A stretch of 64,000 nt of DNA from Anisus vortex (lineage: Eukaryota > Mollusca > Gastropoda > Planorbidae). The translations under genes were made by a program, and so were the position numbers. Under the pieces are notes generated by a model. The model was not told where the DNA came from and searched no databases. It saw only the letters and a list, made by a program, of their open reading frames with translations. The DNA is taken from NCBI GenBank assembly GCA_949126835.1, contig OX421508.1, positions 12,949,399 to 13,013,398 of the forward strand. The letters are read 5' to 3'. Shown piece by piece: positions 22,726 to 34,974 of the stretch (positions within the stretch are counted from its first letter, which is position 1; each line of letters starts with the position of its first letter).

Positions 22726-24609
22726 AGGAAGAAACATGGCTTTTTACCGTCTATCTTCTCATTATCCAGAAGTATTCATTGGCTAGGGTACAGCCAATCG
22801 TAACTAGGGGAAAAACTTCCACTCCCAAAAACACAGACACAAGTCTGGCTAGAAAGTCGTTCAACCAATGGAACAACAGAGTCAATTCTTCTTTGTTCGA
22901 AACTAGGTGGACAGGGCGAGATTAGAGTTTTAGCTTGAAAATACAAAACATTAATCCTACTTAATTACAGTACATTGATTAAACTACCAAAAATATAACA
23001 ATCATGCCAGACTTCATGGCGCCCTCAAATCTTAGCAATAGACATTAAGGCGCTATTGGAGACACTTCCAATTAAAGTATCTACGCAAGTGTGTGAGCGT
23101 ATATGTGTTTTTCTTCAAGGAAAGATGTGGGATAGGAGGAGAGAGGTAATTGTAAAAGGGGTGTAGGTGGGGGCAATTGTAGTTACGATTACAATTCAGT
23201 GTCACGACTTGTAGATGCCAGTCCAAGTAATTTAACCACCCTAGTTGAGGAGTTGTAAATATTTGTAAATGATAGCGAACGGAGGGGAGGGAGTTAATTA
23301 TCTCGACTAGCACTCCTTCTTTAGAAAAGCGACACGAGGTCAAGTGTCAAATTTATCTAGGTACACCTAACAATGCAGTATGTCTAACGAAACAGTATGT
23401 CTAACGATGCAGTATGTCTAACTATGGAATTCTACAGCGTTACATATAATGCACTAATATAACAGTATGAATAGTCGTTTCGTAACAATGTAAAATGAAG
23501 TTCTTTATAATATTGTTTATTAATCACTCCCATACGTTTGTTGCATACAATACATGACATTGTATGAGTATAATATGTTTACCAATGCTGTCAATCTTAT
23601 TGTAGTTGGTGATAGTGTTTTATTGATGGAGCATAAAAACAAATAGACATAAAATGATGTGCATTCCAAATGCAGTAACTTTGAACCTGAACATCATATC
23701 ATATATCATATATATATATAAATCTCAAAAGGAATATGTATGTATGTGGCTGGCTGGCTGGCTGGCTGGGTATGTACATACCGCATAATCTTTTTAAATA
23801 CTGGACATAAAAACGTGAAATTTGCTACAAATATTCTTTGCGTTACGGCGGTGAACACTGTCAAGGTTTAAAAAAAATTAAAATGACCGCAGTGGTCAGT
23901 TTGGTCAAAAAACGCGAAAAAAACACAACATTTGATTCACATTGTCTTTGCCAGTACAACTTTTTATAGTTTTTCGTCACAAAGTTAGAAAAAAAAAGGA
24001 TGCGCAGAGATTATTTTTATGACGTCATCAAAGTTTGCGCATGGATTTTATAGCAATGAAGGGACATTTTTCATTCATGTTTAAATTGACGTCATCAAAC
24101 TATGTGCATGGATTTTATTATCTCAACTCAATGACTGGAACAAATTTTTTTCATGTTTAAATTGCCTACGTGCCGTAAACAACATAAATTCTTTACACTA
24201 CCAATACTGTAGTTGATTTTCTTAATCTATCACTACTTTAATACTTTACACTGTGAATACATGACTTAAAGCTAATTAATAATTTAAAACTTTACAAACA
24301 TAGGACAAAGCAAATAGATATATTTATTTTTTTTCTGTTTCGGGAAGTAATACCGACGCCTTATTAAGCTTATTTAAACGCAGTGGTCCTGGTTACACTC
24401 TATATTTAAGCTTATAATTATATGGCGTCATCAAATTTTGCGTATTTATGCGTTTAAGAAGGGAACAAAATTTTGTTTTAATTTGCGTCGTAATTTGTAG
24501 AATGTAATATTTAAATGGTTTAAGTTACCCGAAAATACTTTATCCCCGCTTAAGACTATTGCTTATAACTCCATGGGTTATTTTATCCAGTTCAGAGAAC
24601 TGGGCACCA

Positions 24610-24800
24610 TTAGGCTTAACGCCTTGGTAACGGCCATTGTTTAAATTACCGGGCAATGTTTAAATTACCGGGCAATGTTTATAATACCGGGCAATGTTTA
24701 AATTACCGGGCAATGTTTAAATTACCGGGCAATGTTTAAATTACCGGGCAATGTTTATATTACCGGGCAATGTTTAATTTGCCGGGCAATGTTCAAATTG
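24610..24800. repeat. 19-bp minisatellite ACCGGGCAATGTTTAAATT, about 9 copies
   Basis: A direct array inside the first Helitron-like unit. Single diverged copies also occur at about 26,580 and 26,670 in the second unit, so the motif belongs to the element and expanded in one unit. Confidence 0.85.
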
Positions 24801-25979
24801 CCGGAACTAACTTTTTAAAGTTTTAATTCGTGTCGTATACGTTTTATAAACATTATTTCATATGGGTTTCATTTGTTATCGTTTTACATGTTGTGTTTAA
24901 TAGAAAATTTAATTCTAAGTTTGCTTCCAAAGCAACAATAAATAAATAAATAGCAAATAAACAAAAACAACACAACATAGGTCTGCGACTTAATGTTTGT
25001 CGTAAAAAAATATATCAAACAATCATTAAAAAAAAAAAAAGTACTGTCGAATGTTCTTTATCAATGAATAGAACAAAATATATTCACGTTTTAATTTGCG
25101 TCGTAATTTATAGCGGGCAATTTTTTAATTGTTATAATGGGTAATGATTTTAACGGGTAATTTATGTTGTAGCGGGCAAATAAAAAATTACCTCACGTTT
25201 AAATTCGTGTCGTAGGTTGTGCGGGAAATCTCATTATAACTGCCTGAGTAGTTAGAGTGTATGTAAACATAACTTTTAGCCGATTCGGAGGACCGGGCAC
25301 ATACCGGCTTGTATATATATATAAATCTCAAAAGGAATATGTATGTATGTATGTATATATGTGGGTATGTACATACCGCATAATCTTTTTAAATACTGGA
25401 CATAAAAACGTGAAAATTTGCTAAAATATTCTTTGCGTTACGGCGATGAACACTGTCAAGGTTTTAAAAACATTAAAATGACCGCAGTGGTCAGTTTGGT
25501 CAAAAAACGCGAATAAAACGACATATTTTGGGTTCATGTTGAATTTGCCGTTCCAAATTTTTTTAGTTTTTAGATCAATCGCGCTAAAAAAATAAGACAA
25601 AAGGACGCGTAGAGATTATTTTTATATGACGTCATCAAAGTTTGCGCAGGGATAGCTGGTTGTCTTTTTTTTTATGGCGTCATCGAATTTTGCGTATTCA
25701 TTTTAATTAACTTCGCTTCAACCTTTGCTAATGTACTTTATGAATGAATAGAACAAAATATATTCACGTTTTAATGTGCGTCGTAATTTATAGCGGGATA
25801 TTTTTAAATTGTTATAATGGGTAATGATTAATGGTTTTAATGGGTATCTTACGTTGTATCTGGCAAAAAAAAAATTCCTTCACGTTTTTATTCGTGTTGT
25901 ATATGTCCACAGAATAGGTATAAAACAGAATGCGCAATCTTCAAATCTACAAGTTCGAACACCCAAAGCTAATATTTCA

Positions 25980-26132
25980 GGCAAAATGTGCATAAACGGT
26001 TGTGTAATAAACTACAAAAATGATGCGAAAACGACTGATTATCGTAAAAAAGGGCATGTCAAACTGCATGGCTTTCCTGACTCCATAAAGGATAAACAAC
26101 AGCATAAACAACCTCATATTAACTCATTATGA
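25980..26132 (+). pseudogene. Possible THAP-domain fragment
   Basis: Within the second Helitron-like unit the plus strand reads MCINGCVINYKNDAK and KLHGFPDS after a TATTTCAG acceptor-like site. The spacing Cys-x3-Cys, then an aromatic position and LHxFP, resembles the first half of a THAP zinc finger. The second Cys-His pair is not seen before the stop. It could be a captured exon fragment or chance similarity. Confidence 0.35.
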
Positions 26133-26855
26133 ATTATATGCCTATTTCCCTTCATAATTTTAAAAGTTTATTTTGGTTTAAAAAGTATATATATTTATGT
26201 ACCGGTAGCCACAGCAATTTAGTTACCGGTACCGAGCTACGTCTAAGCCATTTTTTTTTCAAATCAGTACCGGGTAATAAATATTTTTACATCATATTGG
26301 CCTAATCATATAATGTTCAAAACAAAATGGGTAATTAAGTCAAATTTATATAAAAGTAAGCCTATAATGAAAGATAATGTAGGCCTTATATATATTGTAT
26401 ATATTTATGGCAGACGTAGATATCCTTTCACATTTTACTATAGTAGCGTCTCTAGCGACCGCTGCATTGCGCAAAATGGTAACTTTTAAAGAGTGCGTAT
26501 ATAGGGGTTGTACATTCTGTTCTATACCTATTCTGTGTATACGTCTTATAAACTTTGTAGCGGGAAATTTTTCAATTGCCAGGCAATGTTTAAATTGCCG
26601 AGCTCAACGTTTTAAAGTTTTAATTTGTATCGTATACGTCTTATAAACTATGTAGCGGGAAATTTTTATATTGCCGGGCAATGTTTAAATTTGCCGGACC
26701 AACTTTTAAAAGTTTTAATTCATGTCGTATACGTTGTATAAACTATGATTCATATCGGTTTCAGTTGTTATTGTTTTTCCTGTTGAATTTAAAATTTAAT
26801 TCTAAGTTTGCTTCCAAAGCAACAATAAATAAATAGCAAATAACACCAACAAAAA

Positions 26856-26889
<34 letters not shown>

Positions 26890-27509
26890 TGATCTACGAC
26901 TAATGTAGTAGCAAAAAAATATATCAAACAATCATTTTCGAATTAACAGTACTTTTTAAAAGACATGTGAGTTCTGTTTTACAGAAAGAGTTTAATTACC
27001 CAATAAACTCACAAAATTCGATCATAGTGGTCATACTTTGAGCAAGAAATAAAAAAAAAGTATTATTATTTGTTTTTCCTTTTTAGTTGTATATTGAATT
27101 GGTGTATAATAAAGTGTGCAAAACAAAAATAAATTTAAAAAACACTGACCACAAAAAAAAAACATACTACTTTATGTATGTTGCAAAAACAAAACTAAAA
27201 AACTATAATGTGTCAAGCATATTCTAAAAAAAAGCCCGTTCGAAGAATCGGGCACATAACGGCTTGTTTATTATAAAACAAGATTTAAAATGTAAATGCC
27301 CAATTGAAAAAAATTACATTATTAATCTAATCATAAAAATGTGGAGGGCAATATATTATATATACACATTGACATTAAGTAATTCAGTAAACAGTTGAAG
27401 GTAAGTTGTTGTTTTTTTATTTCATACACTGTTAATCTTCTTTCATTCTGTTATTTTACTGGATTGCATTTGTTAAAACACAAAAACCATTTTTGTCCCG
27501 GGGGGCTTT

Positions 27510-28057
27510 ATAGATGATTTCAGAAAATGTGAATAGGATTTTAAGCAGTTTTCTCAACCATTTTATCTTGTACCAGAGGGCAGTCCTGAGAGCTATTAAA
27601 TGGAGCTGATAGAATTTCAGTCTGATATGGACTAGGGAAGAGTCTATAAAGCGACGACTTGGAGACTTTTTACATAAACTATCTAGGTGGAAAGCTTTCA
27701 AATCTAGAGCAACATGACAGGAAAATGATCTCACTGTTTGGCAGCACATATTGTTGTCAGCATTTTCTTTCAAGGATACCGAAGTCAGCTCACAAATCAA
27801 CGCCGAACTAGTCAGCTTCGAGTTGTTACCACATCAGTCAGAGCAGAAATTGATACATTGTGCAAAAATACTAAATTCCAAATTTTCCATTAATAAAATT
27901 ACACAATACTTAATTATATTTTCATGACTTCCAAATGTATTTACAATGTACTTAACAATAATTATCATGATATTACATTTTCACATAGTAGCTGGCCCTC
28001 TTTGTCTTTCCAAAGTTCCAATGTGGCCCAACATTAGAAAATGTTGCACACCCCTGA
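27510..28057 (+). pseudogene. hAT transposase C-terminal remnant, left arm
   Basis: Counterpart of 32,256-32,965 in the right arm. The plus strand keeps MISLFGSTYCCQHFLSR, a feature of GTF2IRD2/ZBED-like hAT C-termini, and ends at a terminus GTTGCACACCCCTG (28,043-28,056). It has one copy of the 27-bp motif that is expanded in the right arm. The middle of the transposase (about 690 bp in the right arm) is missing here. Confidence 0.7.
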
Positions 28058-28079
28058 TGTAAAAAGATATAGCACATTA

Positions 28080-28440
28080 GTTAGGCCTAAACTAGAATGT
28101 GCATCATGTGTATTGGACACAAGGGAAAAGAGTAAAGAACTAATAATAAATAAAGCATTAAACTCAATATTTCAAATATAACCAATAAAAACCTCTTGTA
28201 ATGTTCAGATAAACATTTTACTTATCCTGAAAGCGAGAACAAATGCATGCAAGTAGTATTTCTTCCCGAGCGGCGAAGGACTGGGTTACCAGAACAAACC
28301 AGAAAAAAAAACAGTCATTAAACATGATATCAAACATTAATAAAGATGCAAGACTAGACTTGGACCACGGATGAGCGTATGACGCAATACTCTTTGTTAT
28401 AGAATATGCGTCTGTAATATATCAGATAAGAAAACGAAAA
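28080..28440 (+). pseudogene. Non-LTR retrotransposon 3' end, left arm
   Basis: Reads LDTREKSKELIINKALNSIF, then ARTNACK and FFPSGEGL, similar to the fragment at 40,600-41,020 and to the last residues of CR1/Jockey-like polymerases. It is followed by the shared 3' UTR motif AATAAAGATGCAAGACTAGA and CCACGGATGAGCGTA. Mirrored in the right arm at about 31,870-32,220. Confidence 0.6.
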
Positions 28441-28504
28441 CAAAGTTGAATGTAATGATATAATCAGTCAGAATGGTACTGTCCAGTAGGAATCCCAGTA
28501 AAAT

Positions 28505-28945
28505 GTTTAGCAAATGGTCTAGCAGACAGTCTAGCGGATAGTCTAGCCGACAGTCTAGCAGAAAGTCTGGGCGGACAGTCTAGCGTTTAGTTTAGCGGAA
28601 AGTCTAGCGCACAGTAAGCGGACAGTTTAGCGGAGGTCTAGTAGACAGTCTAGCGGACAGACCGGCATATAGTCTAGCGGACTGTCTAGCGGACAATCTA
28701 GAAGACAGTCTGTTAGGACAGTCTAGCTGGCAGTCTAGCTGACAGTCTAGCGGACAGTCTAGCGGACAGTCTAGCGGACAGTCTAGCGGACAGTCTAGCG
28801 GACAGTCTAGCGGACTGTCTAGCGGACAGTGTAGCGGACAGTCTAGCGGACAGTCTAGCGGACAGTCTAGCGGAAAGTTTTGCGGACAATCTAGCAGACA
28901 GTCTAGTAGAAGTCTAGCAGACTATCTAGCAGACAAACTAGTAAC
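28505..28945. repeat. 12-bp satellite GTCTAGCGGACA, left arm
   Basis: About 36 imperfect copies, well ordered in the centre (28,730-28,860) and decayed at both edges. The mirror array is at 31,385-31,810. Confidence 0.92.
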
Positions 28946-29561
28946 TCAACATCATTTAAAACTTTAATAAAGATGACTAGACTCTGACCACGGATGTACG
29001 TGGGACGCAATGATCTTCTTTATAGAAGGATCGTCTGTAATGCTATGTAAGATAACTGGACTTGGCAGATGCCTCTGTTTGGTATCTCTCTCTCGCCTTC
29101 TCTCTTTCTCTCTTGTCTGTGAAAAGATATCTTGGTTGCAAAACATGGGCTGTCCCGCATGTGTTAGCCCAGTCTTAATGGTGGCTTATCGTTGGTTTAT
29201 CCATGCTCTTTGAAGCCTTGTTCTCCAGTTTCTGTGGCCGCCGCCTATTAAGAGCCAGCATCAATAAAAATTTAAACATCTTGTCCCTGTGTAGAAAAAA
29301 CGCCCTCTCAACAAACCAAGAAAAAAATGTTATGAATAAATTGAGTTGTCCTAAAACAAAATTGAATTATAATTTTTTTTAATTTGTATGAATTTCATAT
29401 TTAGTTTTTTTTATTTAATTGTATTATTAACCAATTATCTTGCAACACATATCTATTATATTATGTCTTTCCCAGGTTCAGTGAACTGAAATAAATGATA
29501 GTCTTAGATGGCGGCCCTTCACCTTACTTCCATATAATTTATTTGTTTTATTTTAGAAAAT

Positions 29562-29882
29562 TGACCACATCCATGTGTTATCCACACTTTCTATTCACCA
29601 CATCCATGTGTTATCCACACTTTCTATTGACCACATCCATGTGTTATCCACACTTTCTATTGACCACATCCATGTGTTATCCACACTTTCTATTGACCAC
29701 ATCCATGTGTTATCCACACTTTCTATTGACCACATCCATGTGTTATCCACACTTTCTATTGACCACATCCATGTGTTTTCCACACACTCTATTCACCACA
29801 TCTATGTGTTATCCACACTTTCTATTGACCACATCCATGTGTTATCCACACTTTCTATTGACCACATCCATGTGTTATCCAG
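29562..29882. repeat. 33-bp minisatellite in the palindrome spacer, about 10 copies
   Basis: Unit ATTGACCACATCCATGTGTT followed by ATCCACACTTTCT. It starts exactly at the inner end of the left arm. The unit has open frames on both strands because 33 is divisible by 3; no gene is inferred. Confidence 0.95.
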
Positions 29883-30764
29883 TTCGGTGCTCAATAAACA
29901 TAGAGTATCTTCTTTGTTTATCCATGTTTGGGTTAGGACATACAGGTCAGCCTTAAACTTGGTTATATATTGCCTCAGAGAAAGATCTTTATTTTCAACT
30001 GGCTGTGTGTTGCCAAGCAATATATAAAAACATTCCTTTTGAAATTCGTTTCGTGTGTCAATAAAAGATTTAATCTTTATTAGATTTGAATCGTTGACCA
30101 TTCTACGTTCAATAGTGTTTTTTCTTTTGCCCTCTTGAGCCTCTCTTTTGTTTCTGTTAAGACGTTAGTTGTTCTATTGTAACTTAAGACTTTAGTTGTT
30201 CTATTGTAACTTAAGTCTTTAGTTGTTCTATTGTAACTTAAGTCTTTATTTGTTCTATTGTAACTTAAGTCTTTAGTTGTTCTATTGTAACTTAAGTCTT
30301 TAGTTGTTCTATTGTAACTTAAGTCTTCAACAAACATCAACCATGCACCTAAAATCCAACAAAATTCTTCACAACGGACGAGGTGTGTCCGTGTAAACAA
30401 AACAACGTATTGTTGTATTATGCCTGTTATTGTTTATACAAACACGTTACGATTTGAAGCATTCTTTTTTTACGTATCTAAACTGTACGTAATAGTGTAA
30501 CACTGGTCACAGCTGTGTAGGATATGAAAAATAAGTACGATACAATCTAGTTAACAATTTTCTTTGAATGCTAAAGCCTGGTAATAACCATGTGGGCTAG
30601 CGGCTTATAGGCTACATACGGCTCCAGGTATTATTCCTGTCCGAGCCAAATCCTCCCTCCGCTCCGCCCCATCCACCGAATACGGTAATCTATTACTCAG
30701 CTAAAGTGGTGTCCAATGCTTATATTTTTATTTAAAACTGGTATCCGTGGCAGAACTCTAATGT
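29883..30764. other. Rest of the palindrome spacer, with a 27-bp minisatellite
   Basis: The unit TTAGTTGTTCTATTGTAACT TAAGTCT is repeated about 6 times (30,165-30,325). The minus-strand frame through it (30,080-30,400) gives a 9-residue DLSYNRTTK repeat with no recognised domain. The remaining spacer has no supported gene. Confidence 0.75.
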
Positions 30765-31384
30765 TCAATTTTCTAAAATAAAACAAATAAATTATATGGA
30801 AGTAAGGTGAAGGGCCGCCATCTAAGACTATCATTTCAGTTCACTGAACCTGGGAAAGACATAATATAATAGATATGTGTTGCAAGATAATTGGTTAATA
30901 ATACAATTAAATAAAAAAAACTAAATATGAAATTCATACAAATTTAAAAAATTTATAATTCAATTTTGTTTTAGGACAACTCAATTTATTCGAAACATTT
31001 TTTTCTTGGTTTGTTGAGAGAGCGTTTTTTCTACACAGGGACAAGATGTTTACATTTTTATTGATGCTGGCTCTTAATAGGCTGCGGACACAGAAACTGG
31101 AGAACAAGGCTTCAAAGAGCATGGATAAACCAACGATAAGCCACCATTAAGACTGGGCTAACGCATGCGGGACAGCCCATGTTTCGCAACCAAGATATCT
31201 TTTCACAGACAAGAGAGAAAGAGAGAAGGCGAGAGAGAGATACCAAAACAGAGGCATCTGCCAAGTCCAGTTATCTTACATAGCATTACAGACGATCCTT
31301 CTATAAAGAAGATCATTGCGTCCCACGTACATCCGTGGTCAGAGTCTAGTCATCTTTATTAAAGTTTTAAATGATGTTGAGTTA

Positions 31385-31810
31385 CTAGTTTGTCTGCTAG
31401 ATAGTCTGCTAGACTTCTACTAGACTGTCTGCTAGATTGTCCGCAAAACTTTCCGCTAGACTGACCGCTAGACTGTCCGCTAGACTGTCCGCTACACTGT
31501 CCGCTAGACAGTCCGCTAGACTGTCCGCTAGACTGTCCGCTAGACTGTCCGCTAGACTGTCCGCTACACTGTCAGCTAGACTGCCAGCTAGACTGTCCTA
31601 ACAGACTGTCTTCTAGATTGTCCGCTAGACAGTCCGCTAGACTATATGCCAGTCTGTCCGCTAGACTGTCTACTAGACCTCCGCTAAACTGTCCGCTTAC
31701 TGTGCGCTAGACTTTCCGCTAAACTAAACGCTAGACTGTCCGCCCAGACTTTCTGCTAGACTGTCGGCTAGACTATCCGCTAGACTGTCTGCTAGACCAT
31801 TTGCTAAACA
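31385..31810. repeat. 12-bp satellite, right arm
   Basis: Inverted counterpart of 28,505-28,945 with unit TGTCCGCTAGAC. Copy order and variant units (for example the CCTAACAGACTG interruption) are mirrored, so the array predates the inverted duplication. Confidence 0.92.
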
Positions 31811-32255
31811 TTTTACTGGGATTCCTACTGGACAGTACCATTCTGACTGATTATATCATTACATTCAATTTTGTTTTCGTTTTCTTATCTGATATATTAC
31901 AGACGCATATTCTATAACAATGAGTATTGCGTCCTACGCTCATCCGTGGTCCGAGTCTAGTCTTGCATCTTTATTAATGTTTGATATCATGTTAAGTGAC
32001 TGTTTTTTTCTGGTTTGTTCTGGCAACCCATTCCTTCGCCGGTCGGGAAGAAATACTACTTACATGCATTTGTTCTCGCTTTCAGGATAAGTAAAATGTT
32101 TATCTGAACATTGCAAGAGGTTTTTATTGGTTATATTTGAAATGTTGAGTTTAATGCTTTATTTATTATTAGTTCTTTACTCTTTTCCCTTGTGTCCAAT
32201 ACACATGATGCACATTCTAGTTTAGGCCTAACTAATGTGCTATATCTTTTTACAT

Positions 32256-33545
32256 CAGGGGTGTGCAACATTTTCTAATGTTGGGCCACATTGGAACTTT
32301 GGAAAGACAAAGAGGGCCAGTTACCATGTGAAAATGTAATATCATGATAATTATTGTTAAGTACATTGTAAATACATTTGGAAGTAATTGTGTTATTTTA
32401 TTAATGTAAAATTTGGAATTTAGTATTTTGGCACAATTTATCAATTTCTGCTCTGACTGATGTGGTAACAACTCGAAGCTGACTAGTTCGGCGTTCATTT
32501 GTGAGCTGACTAGTTCGGCGTTCATTTGTGAGCTGACTAGTTCGGCGTTCATTTGTGAGCTGACTAGTTCGGCGTTCATTTGTGAGCTGACTACTTCGGC
32601 GTTCATTTGTGAGCTGACTAGTTCGGCGTTCATTTGTGAGCTGACTAGTTCGGCGTTCATTTGTGAGCTGACCTCGGTATCGACTTTTAGTTAATTTCAC
32701 CCTTGAAAGAAAATGCTCACAACGATATGTGCTGCCAAACAGTGAGATCATTTTCCTGTCATGTTGCTCTAGATTTGGAAGCTTTCCACATAGATAGTTT
32801 TTGTAAAAAGTCTTCAAGTCGTCGCTTTATAGACTCTTCCCTAGTCCATATCAGACTGAAATTCTATCAGCTCCATTTAATAGCTCTCAGGACTGCCCTC
32901 TGGTACAAGATAAAATGGTTGAGAAAACTGCTTAAAATCCATCCTTTTCACATTTTCTGAAATCATCTATAAATTTGTTTATAAATTCCGTACACAACTT
33001 GTCAAAATTTTTAGTATATTTGGAGCCTTAAAATCTGCTATGTCTGCTTTTCTGAGAGCCAGAGTAGGAAAATGAGTGAGTGTTGTTCTATTCAACTTGG
33101 TCTTTAAAAAATTTATTTATTCTCAAAAAAGAAATGTGTTCTTACATCTTGTTCACCAACCTTGTAGTTTCACATTAAAGTCTAACAGGTTTTGTGTGAT
33201 GTCAGTAAGAAAAGCAAGGTCATTTAACCAGTCATCATTGCTTAAATAGGTAACATATTATTGCATATTTATCAAGAACTGTTCAATATCCTTTCTTAAG
33301 TTCCAAAATATTTTCAAAGTTGCAGCTCTTCTGAGCCAACGAACTGCAGTGAAATATAGAATCAGAGTCCAGTTCTTCTAAAAAAACACAAATTGCCGAT
33401 GATTCAGTCTTCGAGCGCGAATGTAATTCACACACTTTCTCATATTTTTCATGACATTAGTGAAGCCCAGTGCTTTTTGCACAAGTTTTCCTGGTGTATA
33501 ATGCAGTGATTAACCACAACACATTCTGTACTGTTACGACCACAA
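32256..33545 (-). pseudogene. hAT transposase, C-terminal half, right arm
   Basis: Minus-strand fragments in order: VVNHCIIHQENLC near 33,525, a decayed middle, then MISLFGSTYRCEHFLSRVKL TKSRYR, and RVVTTSVRAEIDKLC before the terminus CAGGGGTGTGCAAC at 32,256. The Cys-His-His segment and the FGSTY C-terminal segment are typical of GTF2IRD2/ZBED-like hAT transposases. A 27-bp expansion lies inside the C-terminal region. Several stops and shifts are present. The matching N-terminal half is probably 37,388-38,030 on the same strand. Confidence 0.75.
32474..32670. repeat. 27-bp minisatellite, about 7 copies, right arm only
   Basis: Unit GCTGACTAGTTCGGCGTTCA followed by TTTGTGA. The left arm has a single copy at the same place (27,790-27,820). 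In one minus frame the unit encodes QLTNERRTS, so the repeat is in frame with the surrounding transposase remnant. Confidence 0.93.
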
Positions 33546-34974
33546 TCTCCTTGTGATCAGAGCCGTGTAAATGTTGTTGATAATTCTCGTTACAGGTGTG
33601 TAAATGTCATTTGGAAAACAATCTGAAAACGCCCCCTTTTGGGGGGTCCAGGGGGGGCAAAGCCCCCCGGGACGAAAATGGTTTTTGTGTTTTAACACTT
33701 GAAAATTAGCATCTTTTTATTAAAGAATTTTCACTCAACTATAACATCAGTAGATAATATTCCATGGGAAATGCAATCCAGTAAAATAACATAATGAAAG
33801 AAGATTAACAGTGTATGAAATAAAAAAAAAACTTACCTTCAACTGTTTACTGAATTACTTAATGTCAATGTGTATATATAATATATTGCCCTCCACATTT
33901 GTATGATTAGAGTAGTAATGTAATTTTTTTCAATTGGGCATTTACATTTTAAATTTTGTTTTATAATAAATGTTAAGGTTAAAAGTTACTGCATTTGGAA
34001 TGCACATCATTTTATGTCTATTGTTTTTATGCTCCATCAATAAAACACTATCACCAACTACAATAAGATTGACAGCATTGGTAAACATATTATACTCATA
34101 CAATATGATGTATTGTATGCCACAAACGTATGGGAGTGATTGGTAAACAATATTATAAAGAACTTCATTTTACATTGTTATGAAACGACTATTAATACTG
34201 TTATATTAGTGCATTATAGGTAACGCTGTAGAATTCCATAGTTAGACATACTGCATCGTTAGACATACTGCATCGTTAGACATACTGCATCGTTAGACAT
34301 ACTGCTTCGTAGGCTAACTGCATTGTTAGGTGTACCTAGATAAATTTGACACTTGACCTCGTGTCGCTTTTCTAAAGAAGGAGTCCTAGTCGAGATAATT
34401 AACTCCCTCCCCTCCGTTCCCGCTATCATTTACAAACATTTACAACTCCTCAACTAGTGTGGTTAAATTATTTGGACTGACATCTACAAGTCGTGACACT
34501 GAATTGTAATCGTAACTACAATTGCCCCCACCTACACCCCTTTTACAATTACCTCTCTCCTCCTATCCCACATCTTTCCTTGAAGAAAAACACATATACG
34601 CTCACACACATGCGTAGATACTTTAATTGGAAGTGTCTCCATTAGCGCCTTAATGTCTATTGCTAAGGTTTGAGGGCGCCATGAAGTCTGGCATGATTGT
34701 TATATTGTTGGGAGTTTAATCAATGTACTGTAATTAAGTAAGATTAATGTTTTGTATTTTCAAGCTAAAACCCTGATCTCGCCCTGTCCACCTAGTTTCG
34801 AACAAAGAAGAATTGACTCTGTTGTTCCATTGGTTGAACGACTTTCTAGTCAGACTTGTGTCTGTGTATTTGGGAGCGGAAGTTTTTCCCCTAGTTACGA
34901 TTGGCTGTACCCTAGCCAATGAATACTTCTGGATAATGAGAAGATAGACGGTAAAAAGCCATGTTTCTCCCTTC

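Larger units (their letters stand above)
23693..27265 (+). mobile_element. Helitron-like insertion, two tandem units, left arm only
   Basis: The right arm reads straight through this point (target AACA|TTTATT), so about 3.57 kb was inserted here or lost there. No target duplication is seen. The insert begins TCATATC, and near its end is a hairpin (GCCCG...CGGGC, 27,234-27,253) about 12 bases before the end. A TC start, a 3' hairpin and no target duplication fit a Helitron, but the end CTTG is not the usual CTRR. Two related units, each opening TATATATAAATCTCAAAAGG (23,710 and 25,308) and closing GGGCACATA(C/A)CGGCTTG, lie head to tail. No Rep or helicase is encoded. Confidence 0.55.
20536..29564 (+). 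repeat. Left arm of a 16.6-kb inverted repeat
   Basis: The arm is the reverse complement of 30,765-37,145. It starts at TCGTACAGGGGAA and ends at TTTTAGAAAATTGA. Within it, in order, are an LTR-like stretch, a hAT terminus, a conserved short frame, a CR1-like tail, a Helitron-like insertion unique to this arm, a hAT C-terminal remnant, a 12-bp satellite and a retrotransposon tail. By eye identity is in the mid-90s percent outside indels. Confidence 0.92.

Noticed and set aside
30080..30400. 106-codon minus frame with DLSYNRTTK repeats and an Asn-x-Thr pattern
   Set aside because: It is the 27-bp minisatellite in frame; no signal peptide, domain or flanking exon.
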